From JALZBN01 sp035525375 (GTDB taxonomy: Bacteria; Actinomycetota; Acidimicrobiia; Acidimicrobiales; AC-14), in assembly GCA_035525375.1 (NCBI GenBank), contig DATLEI010000054.1, forward strand, positions 1 to 18,062: 18,062 nucleotides of DNA. The letters are read 5' to 3'. This document shows, one piece after another, positions 1 through 7,212 of this stretch (the stretch's first letter is position 1; each line of letters opens with the position of its first letter). The notes under the pieces are model-generated. The model saw only the letters and a program-made list of their open reading frames with translations, was not told the DNA's origin and searched no databases. A program made the position numbers and the translations under genes.

Positions 1-1157
1 TCATCAAGCGCGCCGAACGCGACGGCCGCACCTCAGAAGACGTGGCGATCGAGTTCGAGGCCGCATGGTGGGACGCCCTCGACAAGCTCGGCGTGCTGCG
101 ACCCCATGAAGCTCCTCATGCGACTGAGTACGTCGAGGGAATGGTCGAGCTCGTCCAGCGGCTCATCGAGACAGGACACGCCTATCGCACGTCTGACGGC
201 GCAGGCCCGAGCGGCCGGGAGCGGGGGGTCTACCTCGATGTCGGCACGGTGGAGGGCTACGGACTGCTGGCCCGCCAACCGCTCGACAGCCTCCGCGCCG
301 GAGCACGGATCGAGATCGATGACGAGAAGCGTTCGCCGCTCGACTTCGCCCTCTGGAAGCTGGCCAAGCCCGGGGAGCCGTCGTGGCCGTCGCCTTGGGG
401 AGACGGGCGACCGGGATGGCACACCGAATGCGTGGTGATGTCACTCGATCTGCTCGGCGAAGGCTTCGACCTGCACACGGGTGGGCTCGACCTGATGTTT
501 CCGCACCACGAGAACGAACGCGCGCAGGCGGTCGCCCTGGGCCGCGACTTCGCTCATCACTGGGTGCACCACGCGTTTGTCGAGGTGGCGGGCGAGAAGA
601 TGTCGAAGTCACTGAACAACTTCACCAGCCTCACCGATCTGCTGGCGTCGACCGACCCGCGCGCCTACCGCCTCCTGGTGCTGCAGTCGCACTACCGAAA
701 GCCGCTAGACGTGACCCGGGCGGCCACAGCCGCTGCCGAGCGGGCGCTGGCCACGCTCGACGCCTTCGGACGGCGCGCCGCGGAACTGCCTGCGGCCGGG
801 TCGGACGAGGCCGCGCTCGCTCGGTTCCGACAGCGGATGGAAGACGATCTCGACACGCCGGCGGTTGTGGCCGACCTGGCCGAGCTCCGCCATGAGGCGA
901 ACACGCTGATGGATTCAGCAGATGCCACAGCTGCGGCCCCGCTGGCGGCCGCCTTCCGAGAGATCGTTGGCGCGCTGGGCTTGGCCGTCGCGAGCGAGAC
1001 CTCGCAGATCGACTCCGCCACCGCCGACCTCGTGGCCCGGCGCGACACGGCGCGCGCCGCTCGCGACTTCCCCGCCGCCGATGCGATCCGCTCTCAGTTG
1101 GAAGCGGCCGGGTGGATAGTTGAGGACACGCCGAGCGGCACACGCGTCCACCGGTGA
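1..1157 (+). CDS. cysS: Cysteinyl-tRNA synthetase, 3' part (5' end outside window)
   Basis: Class I aminoacyl-tRNA synthetase that charges tRNA-Cys in the cytoplasm. The gene is cut by the window start; the frame is open from base 3 (IIKRAERDGRTSEDV), so the HIGH motif and the first zinc cysteine lie upstream. Visible are the zinc-site segment WHTEC followed by HTGGLDLMFPHHENE (Cys, His and Glu ligands), the KMSKS loop at bases 597-611, the helical DALR-like region, and a C-terminal extension ending in ARRDTARAARDFPAADAIR...EDTPSGTRVHR. That tail is characteristic of CysS. The related mycothiol ligase MshC lacks it, which is why I reject MshC. The gene ends with TGA at 1155-1157. No operon partner follows closely: a 195-bp structured gap separates it from the cold-shock gene. 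Confidence 0.96.
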   Translation, partial: IKRAERDGRTSEDVAIEFEAAWWDALDKLGVLRPHEAPHATEYVEGMVELVQRLIETGHAYRTSDGAGPSGRERGVYLDVGTVEGYGLLARQPLDSLRAGARIEIDDEKRSPLDFALWKLAKPGEPSWPSPWGDGRPGWHTECVVMSLDLLGEGFDLHTGGLDLMFPHHENERAQAVALGRDFAHHWVHHAFVEVAGEKMSKSLNNFTSLTDLLASTDPRAYRLLVLQSHYRKPLDVTRAATAAAERALATLDAFGRRAAELPAAGSDEAALARFRQRMEDDLDTPAVVADLAELRHEANTLMDSADATAAAPLAAAFREIVGALGLAVASETSQIDSATADLVARRDTARAARDFPAADAIRSQLEAAGWIVEDTPSGTRVHR

Positions 1158-1211
1158 CGGACACGCGGCTTCCCTGCGGAGCGAGCGAGCCAAATAAGCA
1201 CAGGGTGCCCA

Positions 1212-1249
1212 CACTCGTGGGCGGCCGCTGAAAGCGGCCCCCATGAGTG
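1212..1249 (+). terminator. Long stem-loop after cysS, possible U-less terminator
   Basis: A 17-bp stem (1212-1221 plus 1223-1229 against 1233-1249) with one bulged C at 1222, one G-T wobble and a GAA triloop. The upper stem is GGCCGCT/AGCGGCC. It begins 55 bases after the cysS stop and is not followed by a T-run. Terminators without a U-tail are common in actinobacteria. An alternative is a structured 5' leader element of the following cold-shock gene. Confidence 0.5.
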
Positions 1250-1334
1250 GTAGCGTCGACCTTGAGGGAATTGGCTTTTTCTGTACGGCAACACCGCACG
1301 GGTCGGGCAGTCCCCTCTTTGAACATTGCTCACA

Positions 1335-1343
1335 AGAAGGGGG
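1335..1343 (+). promoter_or_regulatory. Ribosome binding site of the cold-shock gene
   Basis: AGAAGGGGG lies 9 bases before the GTG at 1353. It decides the start: the in-frame TTG at 1326 lies upstream of this site, and the protein begun at GTG (MATGTVKWFN) matches the usual length and N-terminus of the family. Confidence 0.7.
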
Positions 1344-1352
1344 ATCGCCACC

Positions 1353-1553
1353 GTGGCGACCGGTACCGTTAAGTGGTTCAACGCAGACAAGGGCTTCGGG
1401 TTCATCTCGCAGTCAGACGGCGCAGATGTGTTCGTACACTTCAGCGCCATTCAGACCCCGGGCTACCGCAGCCTCGACGAAGGCCAAGCGGTCGAGTTCG
1501 AGGTTCAGCAGGGGCCGAAGGGATTGCAGGCGGCCAACGTCCGCCCCGTCTAG
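1353..1553 (+). CDS. Cold-shock domain protein (CspA family)
   Basis: 66-residue single-domain nucleic-acid chaperone that binds single-stranded RNA/DNA and melts structure in mRNA. The sequence starts MATGTVKWFNADKGFGFI and carries both RNA-binding motifs, RNP1 (KGFGFI, residues 13-18) and RNP2 (VFVHF, about residues 27-31), with the standard beta-barrel ending VRPV. The length is typical for CspA. The GTG start is chosen over TTG 1326 because of the purine-rich site AGAAGGGGG 9 bases upstream. It follows cysS in the same direction but is separated by a long hairpin, so it is probably its own transcription unit. Its stop codon sits inside a second small stem-loop (1548-1565). Which paralogue (cspA, B or C) cannot be said from one sequence. 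Confidence 0.93.
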   Translation: MATGTVKWFNADKGFGFISQSDGADVFVHFSAIQTPGYRSLDEGQAVEFEVQQGPKGLQAANVRPV

Positions 1554-1565
1554 AAACCTCTAGAC
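1548..1565 (+). terminator. Stem-loop overlapping the cold-shock stop codon
   Basis: GTCTAGA (1548-1554), loop AACC, TCTAGAC (1559-1565): a perfect 7-bp stem that contains the TAG stop at 1551-1553. No T-run follows. It could be a weak terminator, a 3' stabiliser of the short mRNA, or chance. Confidence 0.35.
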
Positions 1566-1631
1566 CGAGCACGGCGGAAGGAACAGCTACGCCGACTTGA
1601 CGCGTCGGCGGCGAGCACGTTCGCTTGCCGG

Positions 1632-2831
1632 GTGCGACGACACTTCCGACGCGAGGCACGACCAGGGAACCGCGCCCCGCTCCCCGCGGGGTTCGGCACC
1701 ATTTGGTCGACCGTCGCGCTCGACCTCGTCGGTTTCGGCATCATCCTGCCGATCCTTCCGCAGTACGCGGAAGAGTTCGGCGCGAGCCCGGCCGTGGTCG
1801 GCGCGCTGTTTGCCTCGTTTTCAGTCGCGCAGCTCCTTTGCGCGCCGCTGTGGGGCTCGGTGTCCGACAAGGTCGGGCGAAAGCCCGTCCTCATACTGTC
1901 CCTCGTCGGGACAGCTCTGGGAAGCCTGCTAACGGGTCTGGCCGGGTCGCTTCCTCTGCTCTTCGCGGGGCGAATCCTCGACGGCGCGTCCGGCGCGAGC
2001 GTGTCAGTGGCTCAGGCTGCTGTCGCCGACCTGGCGCCGCGAGATCAACGAGCGCGCCTGTTCGGACTCTTGAGCGCGGCTTTCGGCGTCGGCTTCGTCG
2101 CCGGGCCTGCCCTCGGCGCGCTCGCCGCGCTCGGCGGGACCCGACTCCCCTTCCTCGTCGCCGCCGGCCTGGCCGGTGCCAATGCGATCGCCGCGATCTT
2201 CCGCCTTCCGGAAACCAAGGGCCACGTCGCCGAGCCGGAGGAACCGGTCGTGGCGGTTGACAAGCGCCCCCGAGGACTCGTCGAACTCGTTGCCGTCGCC
2301 TTCGTCTCGCTGCTTGCATTCAGTGCCTTCGAGGCCACGTTCTCGCTCTTTGGCGAGCGCCGCTTCGACCTCGGCCCAGCGTCGATAGGAGCAGTTTTCA
2401 CAGCCATCGGTATCGTTCTGGTACTCGTCCAGACGTCACTGGTGCACCCAACTGTCAAACGGCTGGGCGAGATCCGCACACTCCAATTTGCACTGGCCGC
2501 GAATGCCGCTGGCCTCATGCTGCTTGCCGCGGCCCACTCGTGGTGGGCGCTCGTTCCTGCACTGCTGGCCTTGGTCGTGGGGCAAGGCCTGGCGATGCCG
2601 TCACTGACCTCGGCGTTCTCCGTCCGGGTCAGCGTCGCCCGGCGCGGCGGCGCGCTCGGCATCCAGCAGTCGGCAACCGGGCTGGCGCGGGTGGTCGGGC
2701 CCGTCGCGGGAGGCTTGGCCTTCCAGCACATCGGCATCCCCGCTCCCTACGTGGGCGGCGCACTTCTAATGGTGCTCTGTGCTGCCGTCGTATCCACCGG
2801 CTCGCTGCGGGATGAAAAGGCTCTCACCTGA
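1632..2831 (+). CDS. MFS transporter (DHA1/TCR-TetA-like efflux type)
   Basis: 399-residue integral membrane protein with about 12 hydrophobic segments. The first runs over residues 24-43 (TIWSTVALDLVGFGIILPIL), typical for the DHA1 drug:H+ antiporter branch. Motif A of the superfamily is clear in the loop after the second segment: LWGSVSDKVGRKPVL, residues 73-87. The second half contains a repeat-like segment around SVRVSVARRGGALGIQQSATG. A drug or small-molecule efflux role is inferred from the family; the substrate cannot be read. The GTG at 1632 is the only start in this open frame, since no ATG/GTG/TTG occurs further upstream in frame. It has no good ribosome binding site, so the first 20 charged residues are uncertain. 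The gene is convergent with the small membrane protein gene, with only 7 bp between the two stops. Confidence 0.87.
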   Translation: MRRHFRREARPGNRAPLPAGFGTIWSTVALDLVGFGIILPILPQYAEEFGASPAVVGALFASFSVAQLLCAPLWGSVSDKVGRKPVLILSLVGTALGSLLTGLAGSLPLLFAGRILDGASGASVSVAQAAVADLAPRDQRARLFGLLSAAFGVGFVAGPALGALAALGGTRLPFLVAAGLAGANAIAAIFRLPETKGHVAEPEEPVVAVDKRPRGLVELVAVAFVSLLAFSAFEATFSLFGERRFDLGPASIGAVFTAIGIVLVLVQTSLVHPTVKRLGEIRTLQFALAANAAGLMLLAAAHSWWALVPALLALVVGQGLAMPSLTSAFSVRVSVARRGGALGIQQSATGLARVVGPVAGGLAFQHIGIPAPYVGGALLMVLCAAVVSTGSLRDEKALT

Positions 2832-2838
2832 CAAACGG

Positions 2839-3111
2839 TTAGTGGAAGCTCCCGCCGCCGCGCTCCTCGCGCTCGGCTGCCTTCACTCCGTATCCGATGA
2901 CGATGGCTGGGGCCAGGACCAGCGACCCCACGGCAATGCTCGCGACGACGACGGTCACGTACGGCGCCGAGAAGCCCGCTATTGCGCCCGCGACGAATGC
3001 GACGACGGCCACCAGAAAGAGTGAGTAGCCGACGCGCTTACCCATCGCCGCAAACCGTGCTGCGCTCGCGCGCCGGGCCTCAACCGGGTCGGACAGCGGA
3101 GCATCGCTCAC
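2839..3111 (-). CDS. Small two-TM membrane protein, unknown function
   Basis: 90-residue protein (MSDAPLSDPVEARRASAAR...) with a charged cytoplasmic N-terminus, two adjacent hydrophobic helices (about residues 29-49 and 54-77) and a short charged tail AAEREERGGGSFH. I do not recognise a family. The start chosen is the GTG at 3111-3109, which overlaps the glycosyltransferase stop as GTGA, pointing to translational coupling. A GTG at 3129 would add six residues and is less likely. It is last in the minus-strand run sortase, glycosyltransferase, this gene. It may serve as a membrane partner of the glycosyltransferase, but that rests on position only. Confidence 0.75.
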   Translation of the reverse strand: MSDAPLSDPVEARRASAARFAAMGKRVGYSLFLVAVVAFVAGAIAGFSAPYVTVVVASIAVGSLVLAPAIVIGYGVKAAEREERGGGSFH

Positions 3112-4151
3112 GAGGGTGCTGACCCCCACGTTGCCATCAGGCTGGCCAAGCTGGCATCAAGCCGCTCCAACGAGAAGTCTCGCCGTGCGACATCGAAGTT
3201 GTTGTCGAGCAACGACGCGTCCGGTGCCTGGAGCCAATCGTCCAGAGCCTCCGCATCGTCGGCCGCGAACCACTGAAATCCGTGAGCAGCGATCTCGGAT
3301 GCGACTGGGTAGTTGCCGATTGCCAGGGGCCGGCGATGGATGGCCGACTCCACCGTGGCGTTACCGAATCCCTCCCAGGTCGACGGCAACGTGACCGCGT
3401 CGGAGGCCGCGTACGCGTCCGCAACCGTCACTTCCGCAGGTAAACCCCGAATGACTGGCGCGGTCGTGGCCCCGAGCAGCCGGTCGAGCTCGTCCCCGAA
3501 GCCATCCTCGGCCGGACCCAACAGCCAGTAAGTGCCACCGATGGCCTCGGCGAGTCGCAAAGCCGCCGGTACGTTCTTCCTCGGTATCGCCCTCGTGGGG
3601 TGCACGACGACCCGCTCGCCGTCAGCCACCTCGATGATGCGGCGCGTGCCGTCTCGGTCGCCCAGGCTCGCATGCACGTCGAAGCAGTTGGAGATGGTCA
3701 CGGCCTCGATGCCTCGCTCCGCCAGCTCCTCCCGGCTCACATCGTTGATGGTGACGTGACGCCACCTGTCGTCCGTCGGAGGAAAGTCAGGAATTTCGCG
3801 GTCTCGCGGTCGCTGCCATGGGAGGTCGTGGTGATGAAGGATGGCCGGGCGCCCGACAAGCACCTTCGCCACGATGTCGGCAGCCGGGCGGTTCAGCGGC
3901 AGAGAGCACAAGTTCTCCACCACGACCAAGTCGGCGTCTTCGAGTACAGCCTCGACCGCGCCGACATCGGGTGGAATTGCATCCGCCATCGCCAGACCGG
4001 GCACGATGCGGTCAGCCGTTCCCTCCCCGGCGACAGTGACCACGTGAGCACCCAGGCGGTCGAACGCGCCGGCCCACTTGGCGGCCTCGACGGACACGCC
4101 ATCAGGGCCGTTCAGCCGGAACGAGATGACGGCGACCGTCAGTGATGACAA
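3108..4151 (-). CDS. Glycosyltransferase, GT4-like (GT-B fold)
   Basis: 347-residue enzyme with two Rossmann-like halves. The N-terminal acceptor half starts SLTVAVISFRLNGPDGVS, where the glycine-rich loop after the first strand is typical of GT-B enzymes. A HHHDLPW segment lies near residues 106-112. The C-terminal donor half has VVHPTRAIPRKNVPAAL (basic Arg/Lys pair contacting the sugar-nucleotide phosphates in the family) and the EX7E motif, E260 GFGNATV E268. No signal peptide or TM helix is seen, so it should be cytoplasmic. The donor and acceptor sugars are unknown. The start is TTG at 4151; no in-frame ATG/GTG exists upstream and the protein begins directly with the first beta strand. 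It lies 34 bp after the sortase stop and overlaps the next gene by 4 bases. Confidence 0.85.
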   Translation of the reverse strand: MSSLTVAVISFRLNGPDGVSVEAAKWAGAFDRLGAHVVTVAGEGTADRIVPGLAMADAIPPDVGAVEAVLEDADLVVVENLCSLPLNRPAADIVAKVLVGRPAILHHHDLPWQRPRDREIPDFPPTDDRWRHVTINDVSREELAERGIEAVTISNCFDVHASLGDRDGTRRIIEVADGERVVVHPTRAIPRKNVPAALRLAEAIGGTYWLLGPAEDGFGDELDRLLGATTAPVIRGLPAEVTVADAYAASDAVTLPSTWEGFGNATVESAIHRRPLAIGNYPVASEIAAHGFQWFAADDAEALDDWLQAPDASLLDNNFDVARRDFSLERLDASLASLMATWGSAPS

Positions 4152-4185
4152 GCACTCATCGTACGGCGCGCCAAACCTGGCTCGG

Positions 4186-5055
4186 TTACACGTTGGCGGG
4201 CAGAAGCCTCGACACGTTTTCGAAGAAGACGAACAAAACGACGAGGAAAAACGGGGTGGCGATGGCGTAGGCCGGCCACTTTTTCCACGACTGGCCGACG
4301 GCCCACGCTGCCAGCCAGATCAATCCCGCGAGCAGGCCCCACAGGAGGGCCGGCCCGTTGCTGCTGCTGACGCCCGACAGGCCCGCTGTGTTCAGGGTCG
4401 GCGCGGGGACTGCCGGCGCGGGGGCGGGTGGCGGGTCCTTGGTCGGGCCGGCCAGGCGAGCAACAACAATGAGGCGCTGGGCGGCACTGAACTTGGGATT
4501 ACAGGTCGTCAACGTGAGCCGGTTGTCCTCCGTGGGTTCCAGCACCGACACTTCGCTCGGACTCACGATGTCGGTGTGATCGACCTCGTAGCGAAACTTG
4601 CCTTCTGTCGTGGTGACGTTGATCGGGTCACCGGGGTTCAGCTCGTCGAGCGAGCTGAACGGCGCGCCGTAGGTCGTCCGATGGCCGGCGATGGCGGCGT
4701 TGCCGGCCTGGCCCGGCAGCGGCGTCCCGGGGTAGTGGCCCGGGGCCTTCTTCAGGTCCTCGGTTCCGACCCCCTCGACGATGGCCTTGGTCACGCCGAT
4801 CTTCGGGATCTCGATGAGGCCGATAGCGTCTCCCGGGTCAGCAACGGTGACAGGCGGGGCCTCGGGCGCCTCGCTCCCTGGAATGGTTGGAGGCGCGGCC
4901 TGGAGCTGCTTCTCGAACTGCTTCTTGAGGGCCTTCTGATCGCGAGCCTCGGCAATCCCGGTACCCCACAGCTCGTACGCCACGAAGAGGAAGATCAGGA
5001 CGCCGAGCGCGATCAGCGTCTTGCCGACGCCCCGTACAACTTTTCTCAGGTCCAC
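4186..5055 (-). CDS. Class E-type sortase with two extra C-terminal TM helices
   Basis: 289-residue membrane-anchored transpeptidase that cuts sorting signals and links proteins to the cell envelope. There is an N-terminal TM at residues 13-28, a linker, then the sortase core from about residue 77 (GDAIGLIEIPKIGV). Catalytic residues are visible: His125 in AGHRTTYG, Cys185 in TLTTCNP, and Arg194 in SAAQRLIVV. The Tyr after HRTT and the core sequence fit class E, which in actinobacteria recognises LAxTG. Two proteins with such signals are encoded at 13409-15136 and 15133-17040. After a Pro/Ala-rich linker (about 205-220) come two more hydrophobic helices (236-253 and 262-279). The start is GTG at 5055 with no clear ribosome binding site. 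It is first of three minus-strand genes and divergent from ccmA. Confidence 0.92.
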   Translation of the reverse strand: MDLRKVVRGVGKTLIALGVLIFLFVAYELWGTGIAEARDQKALKKQFEKQLQAAPPTIPGSEAPEAPPVTVADPGDAIGLIEIPKIGVTKAIVEGVGTEDLKKAPGHYPGTPLPGQAGNAAIAGHRTTYGAPFSSLDELNPGDPINVTTTEGKFRYEVDHTDIVSPSEVSVLEPTEDNRLTLTTCNPKFSAAQRLIVVARLAGPTKDPPPAPAPAVPAPTLNTAGLSGVSSSNGPALLWGLLAGLIWLAAWAVGQSWKKWPAYAIATPFFLVVLFVFFENVSRLLPANV

Positions 5056-5120
5056 GGCAGCACAGGGTAGGCGCGCTTGGACCGTCCTCCCTGGGCACCG
5101 GTAGCTTGGTAACGGTCGCC
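5056..5120. promoter_or_regulatory. Divergent promoter region, sortase / ccmA
   Basis: 65 bp between the sortase start and the ccmA start must hold the promoters of both operons. On the plus strand TTGGAC (5077-5082) and TAGCTT (5102-5107, matching TAnnnT) are 19 bp apart, a long spacing. Initiation about 7 bases after the -10 would leave ccmA nearly leaderless, consistent with the lack of a ribosome binding site there. This is a weak visual match only. Confidence 0.3.
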
Positions 5121-5798
5121 ATGGCCCTCGTCGTCTGCTTTCGCTCCGCGGTGTCGCTCATCGGCCGGTTTCCCGCTCTAGCCGGCATTGACCTAGACGT
5201 GGGAGCCGGCGAGGTGGTGCTGTTGCGCGGCCCGAATGGCGCCGGAAAGACAACCCTTCTCCGAGCGTGCGCCGGGCTGACGCCGATTACCGCCGGCGAC
5301 GCCCGAGTGCTCGATAGCGACCTTCGCAAGGACCGGCGGTCGGTGCGCCGGCGCGTAGGACTCCTGGGTCATGCGTCGTTCCTGTACGAGGACCTCACTG
5401 TCGAAGAGAACCTTCGGTTTGCCGCCCGCACTGCGGGGAAGTCCTCCGACGACGTTCGATCGGGAATGTCGATCCTCGGCCTCGATGGCCGGCTTCGCGA
5501 CGTCCCCGTCGGGCGTTTGTCGGCAGGCCAGCGGCGCCGAGTGGCGATCGCCGGCGTCGTCGTCCGTCAGCCCGAGCTGTGGCTACTCGACGAACCGCAT
5601 GCCGGACTCGACGAACGCACGCGCGACGTCGTCGACGGTCTCATCACGCAAGCTGCGGCACAGGGCTCCACCGTTTTAATGGCATCGCACGAGTTGGAGC
5701 GAGCCGCGCCGCTTGCCTCCCGTCACGTCGCCATGGGCGGGGGCCGCGCCGACGGCCGCATCCCCGACGCAGTACCGCACGCCGTCGGTGTGGCATGA
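5121..5798 (+). CDS. ccmA: Heme exporter ATP-binding protein CcmA
   Basis: 225-residue ABC ATPase that powers the CcmABCD complex releasing holo-CcmE from CcmC. Walker A is GPNGAGKTT (37-45), the signature is LSAGQ (133-137), Walker B is LWLLDE (153-158), and the H-loop His190 is in LMASHE. The length is typical for CcmA, which is shorter than most ABC ATPases. The ATG at 5121 is chosen over an in-frame TTG at 5106 because the core starts immediately after it; neither has a good ribosome binding site. It is the first gene of the ccm operon and overlaps ccmB as ATGA. The identification rests on the ABC motifs plus position directly before ccmB and ccmC. Confidence 0.93.
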   Translation: MALVVCFRSAVSLIGRFPALAGIDLDVGAGEVVLLRGPNGAGKTTLLRACAGLTPITAGDARVLDSDLRKDRRSVRRRVGLLGHASFLYEDLTVEENLRFAARTAGKSSDDVRSGMSILGLDGRLRDVPVGRLSAGQRRRVAIAGVVVRQPELWLLDEPHAGLDERTRDVVDGLITQAAAQGSTVLMASHELERAAPLASRHVAMGGGRADGRIPDAVPHAVGVA

Positions 5799-6469
5799 GG
5801 GCTTTCGGTGATGCCGTGTTGGTGGCGGGCAAGGACCTCCGCATCGAACGGCGATCGAGGGTCGCGACCAATCAGGTTCTGCCCTTCGCCATACTCGTCC
5901 TCATTCTCTTTGCCTTCGCTCTTGACCCCGACCGCGGGGTGCTCAGTCGTGTCGGCCCCGGGCTCTTTTGGGTCACGGTTCTCTTCTCGGCGCTGCTCGC
6001 AATCCAGCGGTCGTTTGCTATCGAGGCCGACGACGACGCCCGAGACGCGCTGCGACTCTCCGGGCTCGACGGCGCCGGGATCTTTCTCGGTAAGGCCGGC
6101 GCGATCGCCATCGAGCTTGCGCTGTTGGAGGTCGTGTTGGGTGTCGGGGTAGCGGTGCTCTACAACATCCCTATTCGTGGCGCAGCGTTGCTGACGGCGA
6201 CGTGCGTGCTCACGACCGTCGGTATCGCCGCAGCCGGCACCATCTACGGCGTCATCGCTGCTGGGCTGCGAGTGCGCGACACCCTCCTGCCGCTCCTGGC
6301 ACTGCCAGTTTTGGCTCCGGTTCTCTTGGCTGCTACCCGGGCTTCAGATGCAGCACTGGCGGCGGCGCCAGCCGACGGGTGGCCCTGGGTCCGCCTCCTG
6401 GCCGTCTTCACCACCATCTATGTCGCCTTCGGAGTCATCGCCTTCGGGCCTCTGCTGGAGGAGGCATGA
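5795..6469 (+). CDS. ccmB: Heme exporter membrane protein CcmB
   Basis: 224-residue polytopic membrane protein, the permease partner of CcmA. The sequence starts MRAFGDAVLVAGKDLRIERR. The amphipathic N-terminus with the KDLR-E-R pattern is typical of CcmB, followed by about six hydrophobic segments. The family stretch after the second TM is recognisable (QRSFAIEADDDARDALRLSG, residues 71-90). The ATG at 5795 overlaps the ccmA stop by 4 bases, and the frame has no better start: the open frame continues upstream but only as a shadow of ccmA. It ends by overlapping ccmC the same way. Confidence 0.92.
   Translation: MRAFGDAVLVAGKDLRIERRSRVATNQVLPFAILVLILFAFALDPDRGVLSRVGPGLFWVTVLFSALLAIQRSFAIEADDDARDALRLSGLDGAGIFLGKAGAIAIELALLEVVLGVGVAVLYNIPIRGAALLTATCVLTTVGIAAAGTIYGVIAAGLRVRDTLLPLLALPVLAPVLLAATRASDAALAAAPADGWPWVRLLAVFTTIYVAFGVIAFGPLLEEA
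6457..6464 (+). promoter_or_regulatory. Strong ribosome binding site of ccmC inside ccmB
   Basis: GGAGGAGG lies just before the ccmC ATG at 6466, with the GGAGG core leaving 4 bases to the start. It is the one strong Shine-Dalgarno I see in the ccm operon; most other junctions rely on overlap alone. It also encodes the last residues of CcmB. Confidence 0.6.
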
Positions 6470-7212
6470 GGACTCGCGTGTCGCTCGTTTTGGGATGGAC
6501 GACCATCCTGGCCCTGGGCCTCACTGTCTGGCTCGCGCTGTTCGTCAGCCCCGCCGATGTGAACCAGAAGGACGCTGTCCGGCTGCTCTATCTGCATGTT
6601 CCGACTGCGTGGATCGCCATGTACGTGTCCTTCGGCGTCACTACCGTCGCCAGCGTTCTGTGGCTCTGGAAGCGAACGCGGTCGCCCAAGTGGGATCTCC
6701 TAGCCGGCGCGTCCGCGGAGATCGGCGTGCTCTTCATCGGCCTGACCCTCATCATCGGATCGATTTGGGGCAAGACGACGTGGGGGGTGTGGTGGACCTG
6801 GGATGCGCGCCTCACATTGACCGCCGTCCTCCTCGTGCTCTACCTGGGGTATCTGGCGGTCCGTAGGGCGCCGGCGGCCACCGAGGTGCGCGCGAAACGA
6901 GCTGCGTTTGTGGCCCTGGCCGCGGCGGTCGACATTCCCATCGTCCACTTTGCGGTCGAGTGGTGGCGCACGCTCCACCAGCCCGCGAGCATCCTGGACG
7001 ACAGGCGTTTACTCGATCCTCAGATCCACGGGTCGATGGGCACCACGCTGTGGGTCGGCGTGCTGGCCTTTACTTTGCTGTATTCCTGGCTACTTCTGAA
7101 GCGCTATCGCCTCGCGCAGATGGAACAGCAGATTGAGGACGCCCGCCTCGACGAGGCCATCGCCGAGCGGCGGGCGGAGGCCGAAGAGGCCGGATTGCCG
7201 GTGCCAACGTGA
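6466..7212 (+). CDS. ccmC: Heme handling protein CcmC
   Basis: 248-residue membrane protein with six TM helices that binds heme at the outer face and passes it to CcmE. The tryptophan-rich WWD signature is complete (WGKTTWGVWWTWDARLT, residues 101-117). The two axial heme-ligand histidines expected for the family are present: His44 in LYLHVPTAW and His171 in EWWRTLHQP. The C-terminus is a longer charged, coiled-coil-like cytoplasmic tail (QMEQQIEDARLDEAIAERRA), which is unusual relative to the short tail of enterobacterial CcmC. The start ATG overlaps the ccmB stop as ATGA with GGAGGAGG upstream, and the stop overlaps ccmD as GTGA. Confidence 0.95.
   Translation: MRTRVSLVLGWTTILALGLTVWLALFVSPADVNQKDAVRLLYLHVPTAWIAMYVSFGVTTVASVLWLWKRTRSPKWDLLAGASAEIGVLFIGLTLIIGSIWGKTTWGVWWTWDARLTLTAVLLVLYLGYLAVRRAPAATEVRAKRAAFVALAAAVDIPIVHFAVEWWRTLHQPASILDDRRLLDPQIHGSMGTTLWVGVLAFTLLYSWLLLKRYRLAQMEQQIEDARLDEAIAERRAEAEEAGLPVPT

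Larger units (their letters stand above)
1158..1352. other. Intergenic region between cysS and the cold-shock gene
   Basis: 195 bp without a credible gene. It holds the strong stem-loop at 1212-1249 and the ribosome binding site of the cold-shock gene. A weak promoter-like pair is visible (TTGAGG at 1262-1267 and TACGGC at 1284-1289, 16-bp spacer), but the -10 is poor and I do not call it. If transcription starts near there, the cold-shock mRNA would have a leader of roughly 55 bases or more. Confidence 0.5.

Noticed and set aside
1..1157. Mycothiol ligase MshC as an alternative to CysS
   Set aside because: The C-terminal extension ending EDTPSGTRVHR is typical of CysS and absent from MshC.
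4078..5070. 330-codon plus-strand open frame opposite the sortase
   Set aside because: The sortase on the minus strand has all catalytic residues in order; this frame has none of any family and highly charged composition.
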